The translations under genes were made by a program, and so were the position numbers. Under the pieces are notes generated by a model that made no database searches, was not told where the DNA came from, and was given only the letters and a program-made list of their open reading frames with translations. DNA of 64,000 nucleotides from Pegea sp. RAD2-039 (lineage: Eukaryota > Chordata > Thaliacea > Salpida > Salpidae), in the NCBI GenBank assembly GCA_034620365.1, contig JAQGEQ010000083.1, forward strand, positions 1-64,000, written 5' to 3'. How positions within the stretch are numbered: the first letter of the stretch is position 1; each line of letters begins with the position of its first letter. Positions 1-10,690 of the stretch are shown here, one piece after another.

Positions 1-139
1 TCATTTTATCTTCATAACTTAAATATTTTTTATTAAACAACTTTTTCAGCAATTTCTTAAAAACTCATAAAGACTGTTTTCAAATCTTGAATTTTTTATC
101 CTGTATTTTAAATCTAATTTAACATCTGTTTGTTTGCAG

Positions 140-226
140 TTGCCAAAATATGAAGACTTGCAGAAGATGCCTTTTATGGATGTTCAGGACAATTATCCCG
201 TTAAACCACCAGCATACCAAATCTAA
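140..226 (+). CDS. LAPTM4-like protein, terminal exon only
   Basis: Last coding exon of a gene entering from the left edge. An acceptor ending in CAG at 137-139 opens a 28-codon exon that ends with TAA. The peptide begins LPKYED, contains QKMP and ends KPPAYQI. From memory, the human LAPTM4A tail runs LPTYEMAVKMP and ends PPPPY-type, so order and spacing match. LAPTM4 proteins are four-helix lysosomal/endosomal membrane proteins. Their cytosolic tails carry PY-type motifs bound by the WW domains of NEDD4-family ubiquitin ligases; here LPKY and PPAY would be those sites. Only the tail is visible, so paralogue (4A, 4B or 5) and the membrane region cannot be judged. Another short tail with the same motifs is possible but less likely. 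Confidence 0.62.
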   Translation: MPKYEDLQKMPFMDVQDNYPVKPPAYQI

Positions 227-533
227 CTACCAAATTCACCATTTAATGCTTTTTTAATAATTTTCTCTCTGTATATATAGATTTAAGTTTAGTTTTTAAG
301 TTATATTGATATTATGAAATCTATGTTCTTTAATTCTGTACATCCTCTCTACCAATTTGCTTCTTCAACATCTAGCTACAATTTTGTAAATTTTCATCAC
401 TTTTGTAAGTAGATTTCTCGCCTGTTCTAAAAGTGAATCCTATATTAGTCACTTGTACTTTCCCAGTGGCAAAAGGTCCCTTGTTGTGATTTAATCAATT
501 GCTGTAATTAGGTTTAGTTTTTGCTGATATTAG

Positions 534-539
534 AATAAA
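534..539 (+). terminator. Poly(A) signal AATAAA of the LAPTM4-like gene
   Basis: AATAAA lies about 310 bp after the stop codon of the LAPTM4-like exon and is followed by T-rich and TG-containing sequence. It would give a 3' UTR of roughly 330 nt. No other gene lies nearby on this strand. Confidence 0.5.
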
Positions 540-559
540 TTGATTTCACAATACTTTAA

Positions 560-2949
560 TGTGTATGAATTTGTTTTATGGTTTCATTAATCAATAACAG
601 AAAATCTGCTTATTTGTTTAATGAAACTGAAATGCTATTGATTGAAGCCGAGGTAGTTGTTTATGTACTATTTAAAAATCATTCATTCTCCACATAAAAA
701 TAGAAACATTTAAAGCCCTATATACATTTCCACTTTAAAATTAGATGATTTATTTTAGCACATTGTTTAAATTTATCGATTTTCTTCTGAAGTGGATTTC
801 AAGAAACTAATAAAACATAAAAATCGACAGAATCTTTTTTTATAAGGAAGTCTGCTTTTTTAAAGCAGCTATTTTAAACATGCTTCATCCAGTGAATGTA
901 ATTATTTTTATTTTTTAGAGTTAATTCATTGATTTCGTTTGAAGAGCTTAATTAAATTAATTACTTTAATGTTTCCAAATACCTTTTTGATAATTTATGA
1001 ACAATTTTCAAATTTTGGCAAATGAATATTTTAACAAATTCTTCATCAATTTAAATCATCATTTATACTGATATAAGAGCTAATAAAATCCCAATTTAAT
1101 TAGTTATTTCCAAAAATCTTTACTAATTTTAGTCTAACTTTAATATTCGTACTAATTGTAAGTTGAGAGTCAATAGCTTAAACAGTTTTAAACTTATTGG
1201 TTTTTAAAATTCAAATTAGAAACTAATTATTATGCACCAAACCATCAACGATAAATTTTTTACCTTTTTTGGTTTAAAAAAGTATTTTATAATTCGCCTT
1301 TTGAAAATAGCTTAGTTTTTTATTTATTTACTGTCAAAAACCTAAAATTTGTTAATCAAGATAAACAATGGTGTGAGTAAAACAAATTTTTTGCAAAACT
1401 TTCATGATAAACTAGATTAGTTAAAAATTAGACATAAATAAAAACAAAAAAAGTTTGGTGCCTACAATTAAAATTTTAAGTAGATGAAAAAAGGCCAGCA
1501 ATTTTCTAAAGTAAAAAGTTGATGGTTAGCAGCCAAATTAGCACTTAGAATTTAACAAATTCTTCTTGCTGAATCATTAAAATTTTAAAGTGTCAAAAAC
1601 AGTCTTATAAAAACCAAGTAAGTGCTACCAAGAAATAAATTATATCTTTACTCAAGACTGCTGCCTCTAAGACACACATTTTATAGAAAAACTCAAATGA
1701 CAGTGAGTTGCTAATCTTTGAAGGGAGCTATTGGTCAGAATAAAAAGAAAGTTAAAGAAAAATACAATTAAAAAATTTGATCAAAAATCAAAATGATCGC
1801 ATAAAAAATTTTATTTTAAAAAGAAGATGGCAAAGTCATATGGATGCAGAAACATTTAGAAAAAAAACAGCTTTATCAAAAAGCTTGTTGATTAACTGAC
1901 TATAGAGAATCTATAGTATAACAATTTGTCTTATAAATAAATCAAGTTTTTATCTGCTTCTAGAAGTGTATAGTATCTTAAAATGTTATGTATATTCTTC
2001 ACAACAAAATAGTTAGTAGTTAAGCTAAAGTTGAATTCAAGTTTTCTTGATGCTTTTTTCTGGGATTCAAAAAGATGGTTTTATTAAAGCAAAAAATATT
2101 AAATATATATTTTCTAAGGTACCAAAATCCAAGGTGAAAATTAACTTTATGCTTACATTAACTGATTTTTTTAAAGTTATCAGCTGTTTCAACAAAATTT
2201 TATACTTTTAAGCTTTTTTTGCTCTTTATCAACTCATGTATCTATTCAAGTACCATTAATCATTATAGTTCTTTACAGAATTAATTTTTTCTGATTTTTT
2301 AAACTTTTTAAAGCATCTATTTAAAATACAAAGCTGAGCATAATGATTATTATTATAGAGCATAATGATTAAAAATTTGATAAAAAACGATTAAAAGATA
2401 ATCAAAAGATGGCAACTATCTTTCACAAACTGAAGTTTGGGAGCCATAGCTCGGAAAATTGTTAAGACTGTTTTGTCAATTTTATTAAATGTTGTAGAAA
2501 TGTTTCTATTTTCTTTATGTAAAGCTAATCAACTGTTCTGAAATCTTGCAAATACTCTTTACCGAAGTCACGGCTGTTTCTAGAAAATAACTGACAATAT
2601 TAGTTATTACATTTCGTGGTTACTTTGTTCGCTATGTCAGCTTCTGCTTCAACTAGCTTAGATAAGTACTAAGGTAAAGACAATTTTGAACATCAATTTA
2701 AGCCAGTTTTATGAAATTTTCAAAAAGGTAGATTTTATCATGAAATATATTATGCAGAGGTGATTACAGAGAGTTATTAAGCCCACAAAGAGGCGGCCTA
2801 TAGAAGTTGCAGCTTAGTAAGGAGATAGATCTAATTTTATTTTTTCTTTGTTCATCTTTTTCTTTTGTTGATACCAAAAGTTTTAGTTTAATAAACTAAT
2901 ATATAAAATTTAATATATAAAATCTTTGTCTGCTTGCAAGTCAAGTGTA
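560..2949. other. AT-rich spacer, no gene seen
   Basis: Very AT-rich DNA between the LAPTM4-like 3' end and a retrotransposon remnant. I see no ORF with recognisable protein character, no tRNA-like A/B boxes and no long inverted repeat. Weakly unusual words near 2430 and 2750 might be eroded repeats, but I cannot support a family. Confidence 0.5.
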
Positions 2950-3665
2950 TAGACTGTTAGTAGTAAAGATTTCAGAGCTCATTACTTTTGTATATGACAA
3001 AAAACGTCCAATTCTTGAATACAATGTCAGTACATGGATGCCATATCAAGTTGGTGATATCAAAAAATGGAATCTGTTCAGGCAACATTTATGGGATTAG
3101 TATGCAGGAAAGTTAATATTAAATCCGATAATTATAAACATCGTTTTAGCTTCTTAAATTTAGACACTTTAGAAATTCGACGGATTAAATGCGACTTAAT
3201 TCTTATTTTTGAAGTTATCCGCAATTTAATTGACCTTTAATTCGATGCTTTTCTTTTCCATTAGTCCTTCCTTCAAGTTATATCAACTTAAACGACACAC
3301 ATTACATCTTAATACGCCCATATCACCTGGTACGTTAATCAGAGCAAATTTTTTCTCATACCGCACGATTAGTACTTGGAACCAGCTGCCATCATACATT
3401 GTCATGTCAGAATCACTCGCGTCGTTCAAGTAGAAGTTGAACCGTTATAATATTGCCAACACTGCCATTTATAAGCTGTGAACTTTTTTCTCCTTTTTTA
3501 TTATTCTATATAATTGCTCACTGTTATGTTTGGGGAATTCTGAAATACTATGTGCTACATCTTTTGCTTTCTATATTTCCAACCTAATAAATATCATTTG
3601 TGAGAATGTGTGTTAGCGAGAGGTGCTCTCTTCAGGCACCCTCCTTCTCATTTATTGTAATAAAT
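2950..3665 (+). mobile_element. Non-LTR retrotransposon (LINE, CR1/Jockey-like), 5'-truncated 3' end
   Basis: Three frames together show the end of a LINE reverse-transcriptase ORF: RPILEYNVSTWMPYQ near 3007, an IESVQ-type stretch after it, then FFSYRTISTWNQLPS and SESLASFK up to 3433. This is the usual C-terminal pattern (RP-LEY--VW-P / R--FF--R----WN-LP) of CR1/L2/Jockey-group elements. Stops and frame changes show it is dead. The 3' UTR (3434-3665) is closely similar to the reverse complement of 33345-33600, so both belong to one family. The 5' boundary is uncertain and the palm domain is missing, as expected of 5' truncation. Confidence 0.78.
3622..3640 (+). repeat. Candidate 3' stem-loop of the LINE family
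   Basis: GGTGC (3622-3626) and GCACC (3636-3640) form a perfect 5-bp stem around a 9-nt loop, just before the AT-rich end of the element. The related copy has the same structure at 33361-33379 with one pair changed. Several LINE clades use a conserved 3' hairpin for recognition by their reverse transcriptase; that role is inferred here. Confidence 0.4.
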
Positions 3666-4065
3666 AATGAGAAGTTTCCTAAAGAAATAGCTTTCTACTC
3701 TAAATTAACAATGAAATGATAAATAACCTAATAATTCATTACTATAAGTTGGAAACTGCTTGAAGTCCTACTTTCAACAAGCGTTAGCTAATTTTTTAAT
3801 GATTGCTGCCTTTATATTCATCAAAAATCAAATAGAAAACGAAAAATGACCCAGGCTCAAACAATCGGTTTACTTTAATTGAACAAACACGCGAAGAAAA
3901 ATAACTCGTTATAGTGACCAACTTTTAATAGTTTTAACGAAGTAAAATACAAGAATAAACTGAAAATAAATCCAAATATTTTCTTGTGTACTCATAAATC
4001 ACCAAACTTTCCAAAGAAAACCAACTGCTTATAGAACCTTACACACGACAAACAACCAGATGAAT
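3666..4065. other. Spacer and likely EIF3E 3' UTR
   Basis: Between the LINE end and the EIF3E stop codon. The right-hand part should be EIF3E 3' UTR, read on the minus strand. No ORF or repeat of note was seen. Confidence 0.4.
3874..3879 (-). terminator. Possible EIF3E poly(A) signal (ATTAAA variant)
   Basis: On the minus strand this reads ATTAAA, about 190 nt after the EIF3E stop. No canonical AATAAA lies closer on that strand, so this common variant is the best candidate. Unconfirmed. Confidence 0.35.
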
Positions 4066-6337
4066 CTAAGCTTTACGCGAGCTACTTTCAGCCCAATGAG
4101 GAACCTGAATTTAGAAGAAATAAGAGATCTGTAAAAAGGGAAGATATCTAACTCACTGAATCGACTTTGTCCTTTTCAATACTCAATCGCCGCTCCACAT
4201 TTGTAGCTAGCATTTGAGCTCGCATAGCAAGTGTGTGGGTCTTCTCAATTACCTGAATCAAAGGTCAAAGTAAATAGCTTACTCGACAACTGGGTATAAT
4301 AACCGACCTGTTCATAAGGAGAGATTGCGTGCGCTTCCATTATGACGTGCCCCAGTTGTGAATCAATCTTAGCATCTAGCTGGAAGGGTGATTTACGGAT
4401 AAGATCCACAATCCAGCGCTCAGCCTCTTCAGCAGTCATATTCAGTTTGTTGGCCAACTTGTCGATGCTGATACACTAAAGAAGGGGGTGATGAAGAGAG
4501 AGATGAAGTTCAGATGAAGTGGAAACCTGGTGGATGCGGCAAAAAGTCTCAAAGATAAAAAGACGCGCGTTATCTATAAAGTCATCCAAACAAGCGACTA
4601 GAAAGAAGTCGTTTGAAAGTACAGTTGCGCATTCACGAAGCTTTTCTTGTGCTTTGTCGAAATCGAAGTTGACATACAAACACTCAACAAATTCAGTGAT
4701 AGGATCTCGGTAAGTGTAAGATTCCTGTTGAATCACACGGACCACTTCTTTCAGAGCCTTTAAATAGATGATTGAAGATGGAGCAGCTTGTGATGTCTTT
4801 TACTCACTTGTCGACGACGTTTGTGGGTAATCACAGCTGTGGCTAAGTACCTCAACACCCAAGGACACATAGTTTGGATGGTGTTGAGATAAGGAGTTTG
4901 AAAAAGAAAGAGGTCCACGATTGCTTCTCGGCCTTTTGGATGATTAAAAAAGACGAAAAGAGACCAGTGAATAAGCCAAGTTCGTTGATGAAGAAGCTGC
5001 CAACAAGCAACTAAGAGCTCGTGAAGTTAGTTTCCTCTACAATACCTCAAGTTGGTTGTTGGTGAAACTGGAATCGATTACTTCCTTCAAACGGTGCAAG
5101 TCCTCAAAGGCCGTGTCCCACTCTTGCATCAGAATACCACTGGCCAGCTTGCCCCACAGAGATGAGATCGCCTTAGGATCATCAGGTTGGACTAGGGCAC
5201 GATGAAAATACAAGTATTCACCAGCAACTACAACAAGTTAGAGAATTGAATTTATTGATAAACAGTATTATTAAAACTTTTGGAGGTTCAAATACTTTGC
5301 CCAGCAAACAACTATTCTGACCATAATAACAGAACCTTATTATACCTGAGTAATTTCCACAGTTAAATTGAATAAGCGCGAAATCAAAAATAGCATTCAA
5401 ATTTTCCAAAGTGAAGTTATGATGACGTTCAAGGAACTCAAAGAGTTGTTTTCCTTCGCGTGTAGATTCAACCTAAAATATTTACAAGCCAATTATGGTA
5501 TTATATATTTACATTAATGACAAAACTGCAGAATCTTACCTGCTTTTTCACTTCTTCTTGCTTCATAATATCAAGAATTGGTTGAATAACTGCAGAATGA
5601 GACTTTAATAGGGTCACAACATCTGCTCGTTTTTCTTCAAACTTTTTTGGCTTTTCCTAGAAATGATATTTATCTTGTAATGATCAATGTAAAAAATATA
5701 ACTAAAATATAAATTGAGTCTTTGTTCAAAGATATTTTAAAATTGGACAAGAAAAAAAAACTTTAATAAAATTTCAATTTGGGAAATAAAATAACAAATA
5801 ATATAAAATCAATAATACCATCAGTTAAAATATTTAAACAAAATTTAAATCACCACTTCATGTAATTAAATTAACTTAGTAAAATAGATTATGTGTGTAA
5901 TAAAAATATATAACAATTACAATTCCTAAGCAACAAATAAACAGAAGTATGTAATTTTTTCATAAAGCATTCAGTCAATATTAAAATATTAAATGATTTT
6001 TGATTAAATAAGTTTATAACAAGGCAAAAGAATTTTTATTGAAATACATGAAACTGTTGATGCTATTATTAAACTAAAATACATCTATAATAAATTTTAA
6101 TAGAAAAATAATAGGTCTAAAATAAGTACATAAAAGTCAAACCTCATCAGGATAAACTAAGACATGAACATCTGAAGCAAAATCAACCATATTGGTATTA
6201 TTCAAAAGTTCAAGCTTAGCTTTGTTTAAATCTCTCTGATCATAAATATTCTTCTCAGAAAGAAATTCCAAAAGAGGGAAAACTAGATGTTTATCCAAGT
6301 TAGCAGCAATTTTTGAAGTAAGATCAAAATCAGCCAT
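4066..6337 (-). CDS. EIF3E: Eukaryotic translation initiation factor 3 subunit E (eIF3e/INT6), complete
   Basis: eIF3e is a PCI-domain subunit of the eIF3 complex that helps recruit mRNA to the 40S ribosome. Nine exons join in frame to 447 aa (human: 445): 6143-6337, 5540-5656, 5346-5472, 5046-5227, 4808-4996, 4527-4757, 4308-4475, 4157-4252, 4066-4104. The start [20 protein letters not shown] matches the human MAEYDLT...[10 protein letters not shown] beginning. The 4527-4757 exon ([20 protein letters not shown], then [12 protein letters not shown] and [15 protein letters not shown]) is nearly identical to human. [15 protein letters not shown] and [10 protein letters not shown] mark the winged-helix end of the PCI domain (roughly residues 240-400). 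The tail ends [12 protein letters not shown], where human has APNWATQDSGFY. The ATG was chosen by this match; an in-frame upstream extension has no family similarity. All introns are GT-AG. Confidence 0.97.
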
Positions 6338-8769
6338 CTTATACAAATATAATAAAGAAATTGTCCTTAAAAGAGTTCTTAAATTATTTAAAGTATTGAA
6401 AACTGTTTTAAAATAGAAAGAAATAAATAATTTAAGTTTAGTATAATGTAACCAAAAGTTGATCAGAGAATATCTTTTATAGTTATAAAAATTAATTATC
6501 ATTTATTCAGTTTTTTTAACTCATGGCTGCAGATTATAAATTATATAGCTCTTATAGGAAATAATAAACATAACTACAGAAAAATAATGAAAAAGGTCTT
6601 AAACAGTTTAGCAAATAATTAAATAATGTAGAAAACTAGGAACAAAGTAGAAGCTTAAGTAATTATAGATTATAAATCAAAAATACAAATAAGTGGAGAA
6701 AATAAAAAAATAGTGTTATATATGACTTGTTAACAAAATTACTAAAATCATATTCTTTTAACACAATTTAAAAAATATCATGTCTGTTTATAAATATTCT
6801 GACTATAAGAAAAATAAACCATTATATAAAAGATCAAAGAAGGCTAAATTGAAAAAAAGTAATTTTATCATATTGCTTAAAAATAGACGAATAAAAATTA
6901 TAATTTAATTATTGAAAGATCAGATTATAATTATAAAGTTCTAAAGATAGACTAAAATAATTTTTACTATATCTATTGATATATATTTATTTTGTTGAAT
7001 AGTTTAATTATTAAAAGATTAGATAATAAGTAGAAGTTGTAAAAATTATACAATAGTTTTTCTCATATCTATCTATTTATTTGATAAACCTTTATTAAGA
7101 TGAGCTTTAAAAAAATCATTTATTTGAGATATTTTCAATATGTCATCAGAATAATCCATTATGATATAAAGCTGAAAATAGAGCTTTTTATTTTGTATTT
7201 AGGTTCTTATTATCATATTACAATAAATAAAAAACAAAAATATTTTACTAATAATTTTCACAAAAAATTTATAATTAAAAAAAAAATAGTTTTAATATCT
7301 AAAAAAGGTTAAATTTGATAAAATAACCTAAGTTTTAGTTTCAAAATCCTAAAATCTGTTTAAAAAATGTTAAAAAAGATCTATACTTTAACTTAATAGT
7401 AAAATTTACTTTTAAACTAACCAAAAATCGACTAACAAGAATTATAATAAAAAACCTATCCTACAAAGGATATAAAAAAATTTCAATAAACGTTCCATAC
7501 CTAGACTTAGTTGTAAAAACTCGTGGCGAAGGCCAAACAGTAAGCTAGACTTTTATGGCTTTATTTGTTTTTCGTATTTCTTAGTAAAACAATTTGATTA
7601 AGATAAAAATCTAACACAGTAATTTCAGACGTTTTTGACCCTTTGAAAGTTTTTTAAGTAATAGTTACTTTTAATTTTTTAAGCTACATGATGATAAAAT
7701 ATTTTTCTTGATTTTATATAAAGGAAACCATACCTTTTGTATGTATTATTTGACTACACCCTTTTTAATGTATGATTGACGCAAAAACTTTTCCTGAATC
7801 ATTTGTAAATCGTTAAAGTACAACGCAAAATCAAATTTATAAATTATAAAAGTTTATTAAGTTATCAATCGTATGGTAGACATTATTTTCTATTAATAGC
7901 TTTGACTAGGGCGTACATGACAATGTTATAGTTATCAAAGTTTATAGTTGCCAATGCAGCAATTGAGGAAAATTTTTCTGTCAAAAGCTATTGTTTTACT
8001 TCACTCATAAAATAACCAGAGTTGAAAAGCTAAATTCACACGTGTATGTGAAGGGAAAAATGCTATTGCAGCCTAATTAAAAAGGCTTAACAATCTAGTT
8101 TAATCAAGTGCATATTTTGCAAAGATCATAACAAGCCTTTATAAATTAGATTTTTAAATTTTCTGATTTTGCAATCGCTAATTTTGATCCGTAAAATGGC
8201 AAAAGATAGTCAACATATTTTTTATGCTTAACAAAACTTTATTCGGAATACGAATCGCTAACAACTATCAGCGCAGACACCAACATAAATAGACCACTCA
8301 AACTTTAAAAATTATTGTTATACTATTCAACTAAAGTAAGAAACAAATCTTTACAAAGTATAAAGAAAATAATTCACAAACTTTATAGTATCAATTATAG
8401 ATTGTGCTTTTTTCAGTCAAAAAACGTTTTAACGTAAGAACTTAACTTTCTTATTTACTTTTAATTCAAACTTGTCTGTGTCACAACGTTATAAAAGGTA
8501 GTATGATTTTTAAGGTCTCATTTAAAAGATAATATAACTAAAAGAAATTTTGATTTTAAGGTTCCTAGCGTTCTATGTTTAAAAATGTTTATTCATCCTA
8601 CACATTAGATAATTGATTCTACAAGCGTATAGTTTTTTTTATTTTAAACAGCTTGGCAACACTTTTAGGCTGGTTATAATTTTAAGGTAATCGCGCCAAT
8701 TGAGCGGTTACTCACAGTTACTAATTGTTTTTTTGAATGCGTAATTATAAATTGTGTTTTATTTTTAAA
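6338..8769. other. AT-rich divergent spacer between EIF3E and the STRA8-like gene
   Basis: This holds the upstream regions of two divergently transcribed genes. The stretch is extremely AT-rich. A 70-codon ORF at 7100-7312 is only Ile/Lys/Asn/Tyr-rich translation of AT-rich DNA and is not called. I see no RNA gene and no recognisable element. Confidence 0.5.
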
Positions 8770-9670
8770 ATGTCTGAAAATTCATTACAATCGTCTCCTT
8801 CAAGCTCTTCTGTTATCAGTCGAAAAGAACGAAGAAGGCTCTCTCAAGCTCGTCATCGGTAATATTCAACTCCATAATTGATTTCTTATTATTTAGTCTA
8901 ATATCTTCTTTTCAATTAAAAGATAATAAAATTTATATTTTAAAATTATTTATAATATTAAAATTGAATAGTAATAATAAGCGGACTTTTGATTATATTT
9001 CTTTTGACTTAAAAAAGTGGATTTTTACTGTAACAAGATATTTACTTTCTTAATTTTTTTTTTGAAAAAAACTTTTCAAAGTAATTTATCAAAATTTGTT
9101 GAATAAATATTTAAAAGTGAAATTTTTATTATTTTTAGGGACAACGTTGCCGAGTCTTATCGTTCTCTTAGAGAATTGCTTCCTCTTAAAGATGCAACTA
9201 AAGTTAAAAGCGTTAGATACAATAAAACAATGCTTTTGCAAAAAGCTAAAGAATATGTGTGGCATTTGGAAGATATATTAGAGGATCTGCTGGAACAAAA
9301 TGAAGGATCTTCAGACATAAAGCCGATAGTGAATTTAGATGATGTAAGGAACGATTTCTCACAAAACTACAATTTAGGAAGATTGATTTTTGAGTATGAA
9401 TTTGCAAATACCCCACTCTTCGATGATCGAGATGATCTTAACGAAGAAGAAAGAAAAAAATTAATTTCTCTATTTTCTTTCGATAGAAAAAGACTTTTGC
9501 ATCATTTCCCAGATGTCCCTAGAGCTGCGGATCAATCTCATTTTGATGACAAACCACAATGTTTATCTTCTGAAGATTTGATGTCTTCTGATACATCTAT
9601 TGATCTTGGCTTTGAAAGTCAAGAAAGTGAAATAAAAATTGAATCAGATCCCAAATTTTATTATTTTTAA
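8770..9670 (+). CDS. STRA8-like bHLH protein, complete, two exons
   Basis: Exon 1 is 8770-8858 and exon 2 is 9139-9670, split by a GT-AG intron inside an Arg codon, giving 206 aa. After a Ser-rich start, residues 18-30 read RKERRRLSQARHR, then DNVAESYRSLRELLP, a loop, and KTMLLQKAKEYVWHLEDILE. From memory, human STRA8 reads VARRRLSQARHRATLAALFNNLR, then LNKAKSHIPELEQTLDNLL; the ten residues RRRLSQARHR are identical. Just after it the protein has VNLDDVRNDFSQNYN, where STRA8 has SLEEVKKEYASMYSG. In vertebrates STRA8 (with MEIOSIN) activates the meiotic programme downstream of retinoic acid. This protein is shorter than human STRA8 (about 330 aa). Its C-terminus is acidic (EDLMSSDTSIDLGFESQESE), as in activation domains. 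A different divergent bHLH protein is the main alternative. Function here is inferred only. Confidence 0.75.
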
Positions 9671-9674
9671 TAAA
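9669..9674 (+). terminator. Poly(A) signal overlapping the stop codon of the STRA8-like gene
   Basis: The stop TAA (9668-9670) is shared with AATAAA (9669-9674), followed within 20-50 nt by T/TG-rich sequence. If used, the 3' UTR would be only some 15-30 nt. Alternatively the true signal lies further down and 9871-10242 belongs to the same transcript. Confidence 0.4.
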
Positions 9675-9870
9675 CAGTTATTTTTACAAAAAATGTCTCA
9701 ATATTTTGTCTGATATTGGCTGAGTGTGCATATTAGTTTTGATTTAATCAAAAAAGCATTTTGTGATAAAATGTTTCAGAAAATTGTAGTTGATGGAAGA
9801 GAGTTGTGTATTTTGTTGAAATTAATTTAATTAGATTTGGGTCTTCACATTGAGTTTTCTACTTTTACAG

Positions 9871-10242
9871 GTTTCTATTTCATATCTGTATTCAGATGTG
9901 AAATTTTTTACAAATAGATTCTCTGCTTCTTATGATAAGAATGTAATAAGAAAAATATTAAATTGTTACTATAGGGAAGTGAGTTGTTGGAAGTTGATAT
10001 CAAATAAAACTTATTTAAAATTATTAAAGTCATCAATGATGCTTTCTCATAATCAGACTCAATTAGTAGTTAAGATGAATAAAAAGCTGCAACTCATAGC
10101 GAATAAAATTACTGAAGATGTTGATACACACAAACTAATTCATCTACAAAGAAATCAGCTAGTTTTTATTACATATTTGTTACCAACAAATCTTGTCAGC
10201 TATTTAATAGATATAAGACCTGTTTTTTTACAATCTGTGTAA
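9871..10242 (+). CDS. Unassigned exon-like ORF, possibly the last exon of an unknown gene
   Basis: An open frame of about 123 codons follows a good acceptor (pyrimidine-rich, ACAG at 9867-9870) and ends with TAA at 10240-10242. It begins VSISYLYSDVKFF and ends LLPTNLVSYLIDIRPVFLQ. Its composition is protein-like (Leu, Lys, Ser, Asp, Trp present) rather than the Ile/Lys/Asn runs typical of random frames here. No ATG opens it, so an upstream exon would be needed. A short ORF starting at the ATG at 9771 (MFQKIVVDGRELC) is one candidate but has no clear donor in phase. I do not recognise the family. It could be an alternative 3' exon of the STRA8-like gene, a separate small gene, or chance. Confidence 0.3.
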   Translation, partial: VSISYLYSDVKFFTNRFSASYDKNVIRKILNCYYREVSCWKLISNKTYLKLLKSSMMLSHNQTQLVVKMNKKLQLIANKITEDVDTHKLIHLQRNQLVFITYLLPTNLVSYLIDIRPVFLQSV

Positions 10243-10690
10243 ATATATTGACACCTGATCATTTTTTTATAAATAAGTTGAAATGAACTCCAATATTCAG
10301 AAGATTTGCTTGATCTAAGGTAGATTGTTTATTCAGCTTTTACACATAGAGGAAGATTAAAACTACTGAACTAAAATTTGTTATTAAGGATTTATTTACT
10401 TTCTTTTGGTTAAAACTGAAGATTTTAGAATAGGGTAATAATTGATAAAAAAAATTTCATAAAAATCTAACAGATATAGAAAAAAGAATGCTACAAATGA
10501 AAAAAATACCTCAACTCTCTAACAATTTTATATTTGCAAGAACAATTTTTGTTATTTTAAACATTTTGTAAAAAAAAAGATATCTTTGACATAAATGCAA
10601 AGATTAATCAAAAAATAAATTTCGGACATAATCGGAAAAGTGATAAAAATGTCATAAAAAAGTCTTTTGGAATTGTTGAGGGGCGTCGGC
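10243..10690. other. Spacer and probable DTL 3' UTR
   Basis: AT-rich stretch between the exon-like ORF and the DTL stop codon. On the minus strand AATAAA-type words occur at about 10391-10396, roughly 300 nt after the DTL stop, a plausible poly(A) signal. Nothing else was seen. Confidence 0.35.

Noticed and set aside
4519-4713. Plus-strand ORF opposite EIF3E exon 6
   Set aside because: Antisense shadow of a highly conserved EIF3E exon; basic and low in complexity.
7100-7312. 70-codon ORF in the EIF3E/STRA8-like spacer
   Set aside because: Composition is Ile/Lys/Tyr/Asn-rich with long Lys runs, as expected of random AT-rich DNA; no family motif or splice context.
7100-8760. Transposon with terminal inverted repeats
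   Set aside because: Short A/T-rich inverted words exist but are no longer than expected by chance in such AT-rich DNA.
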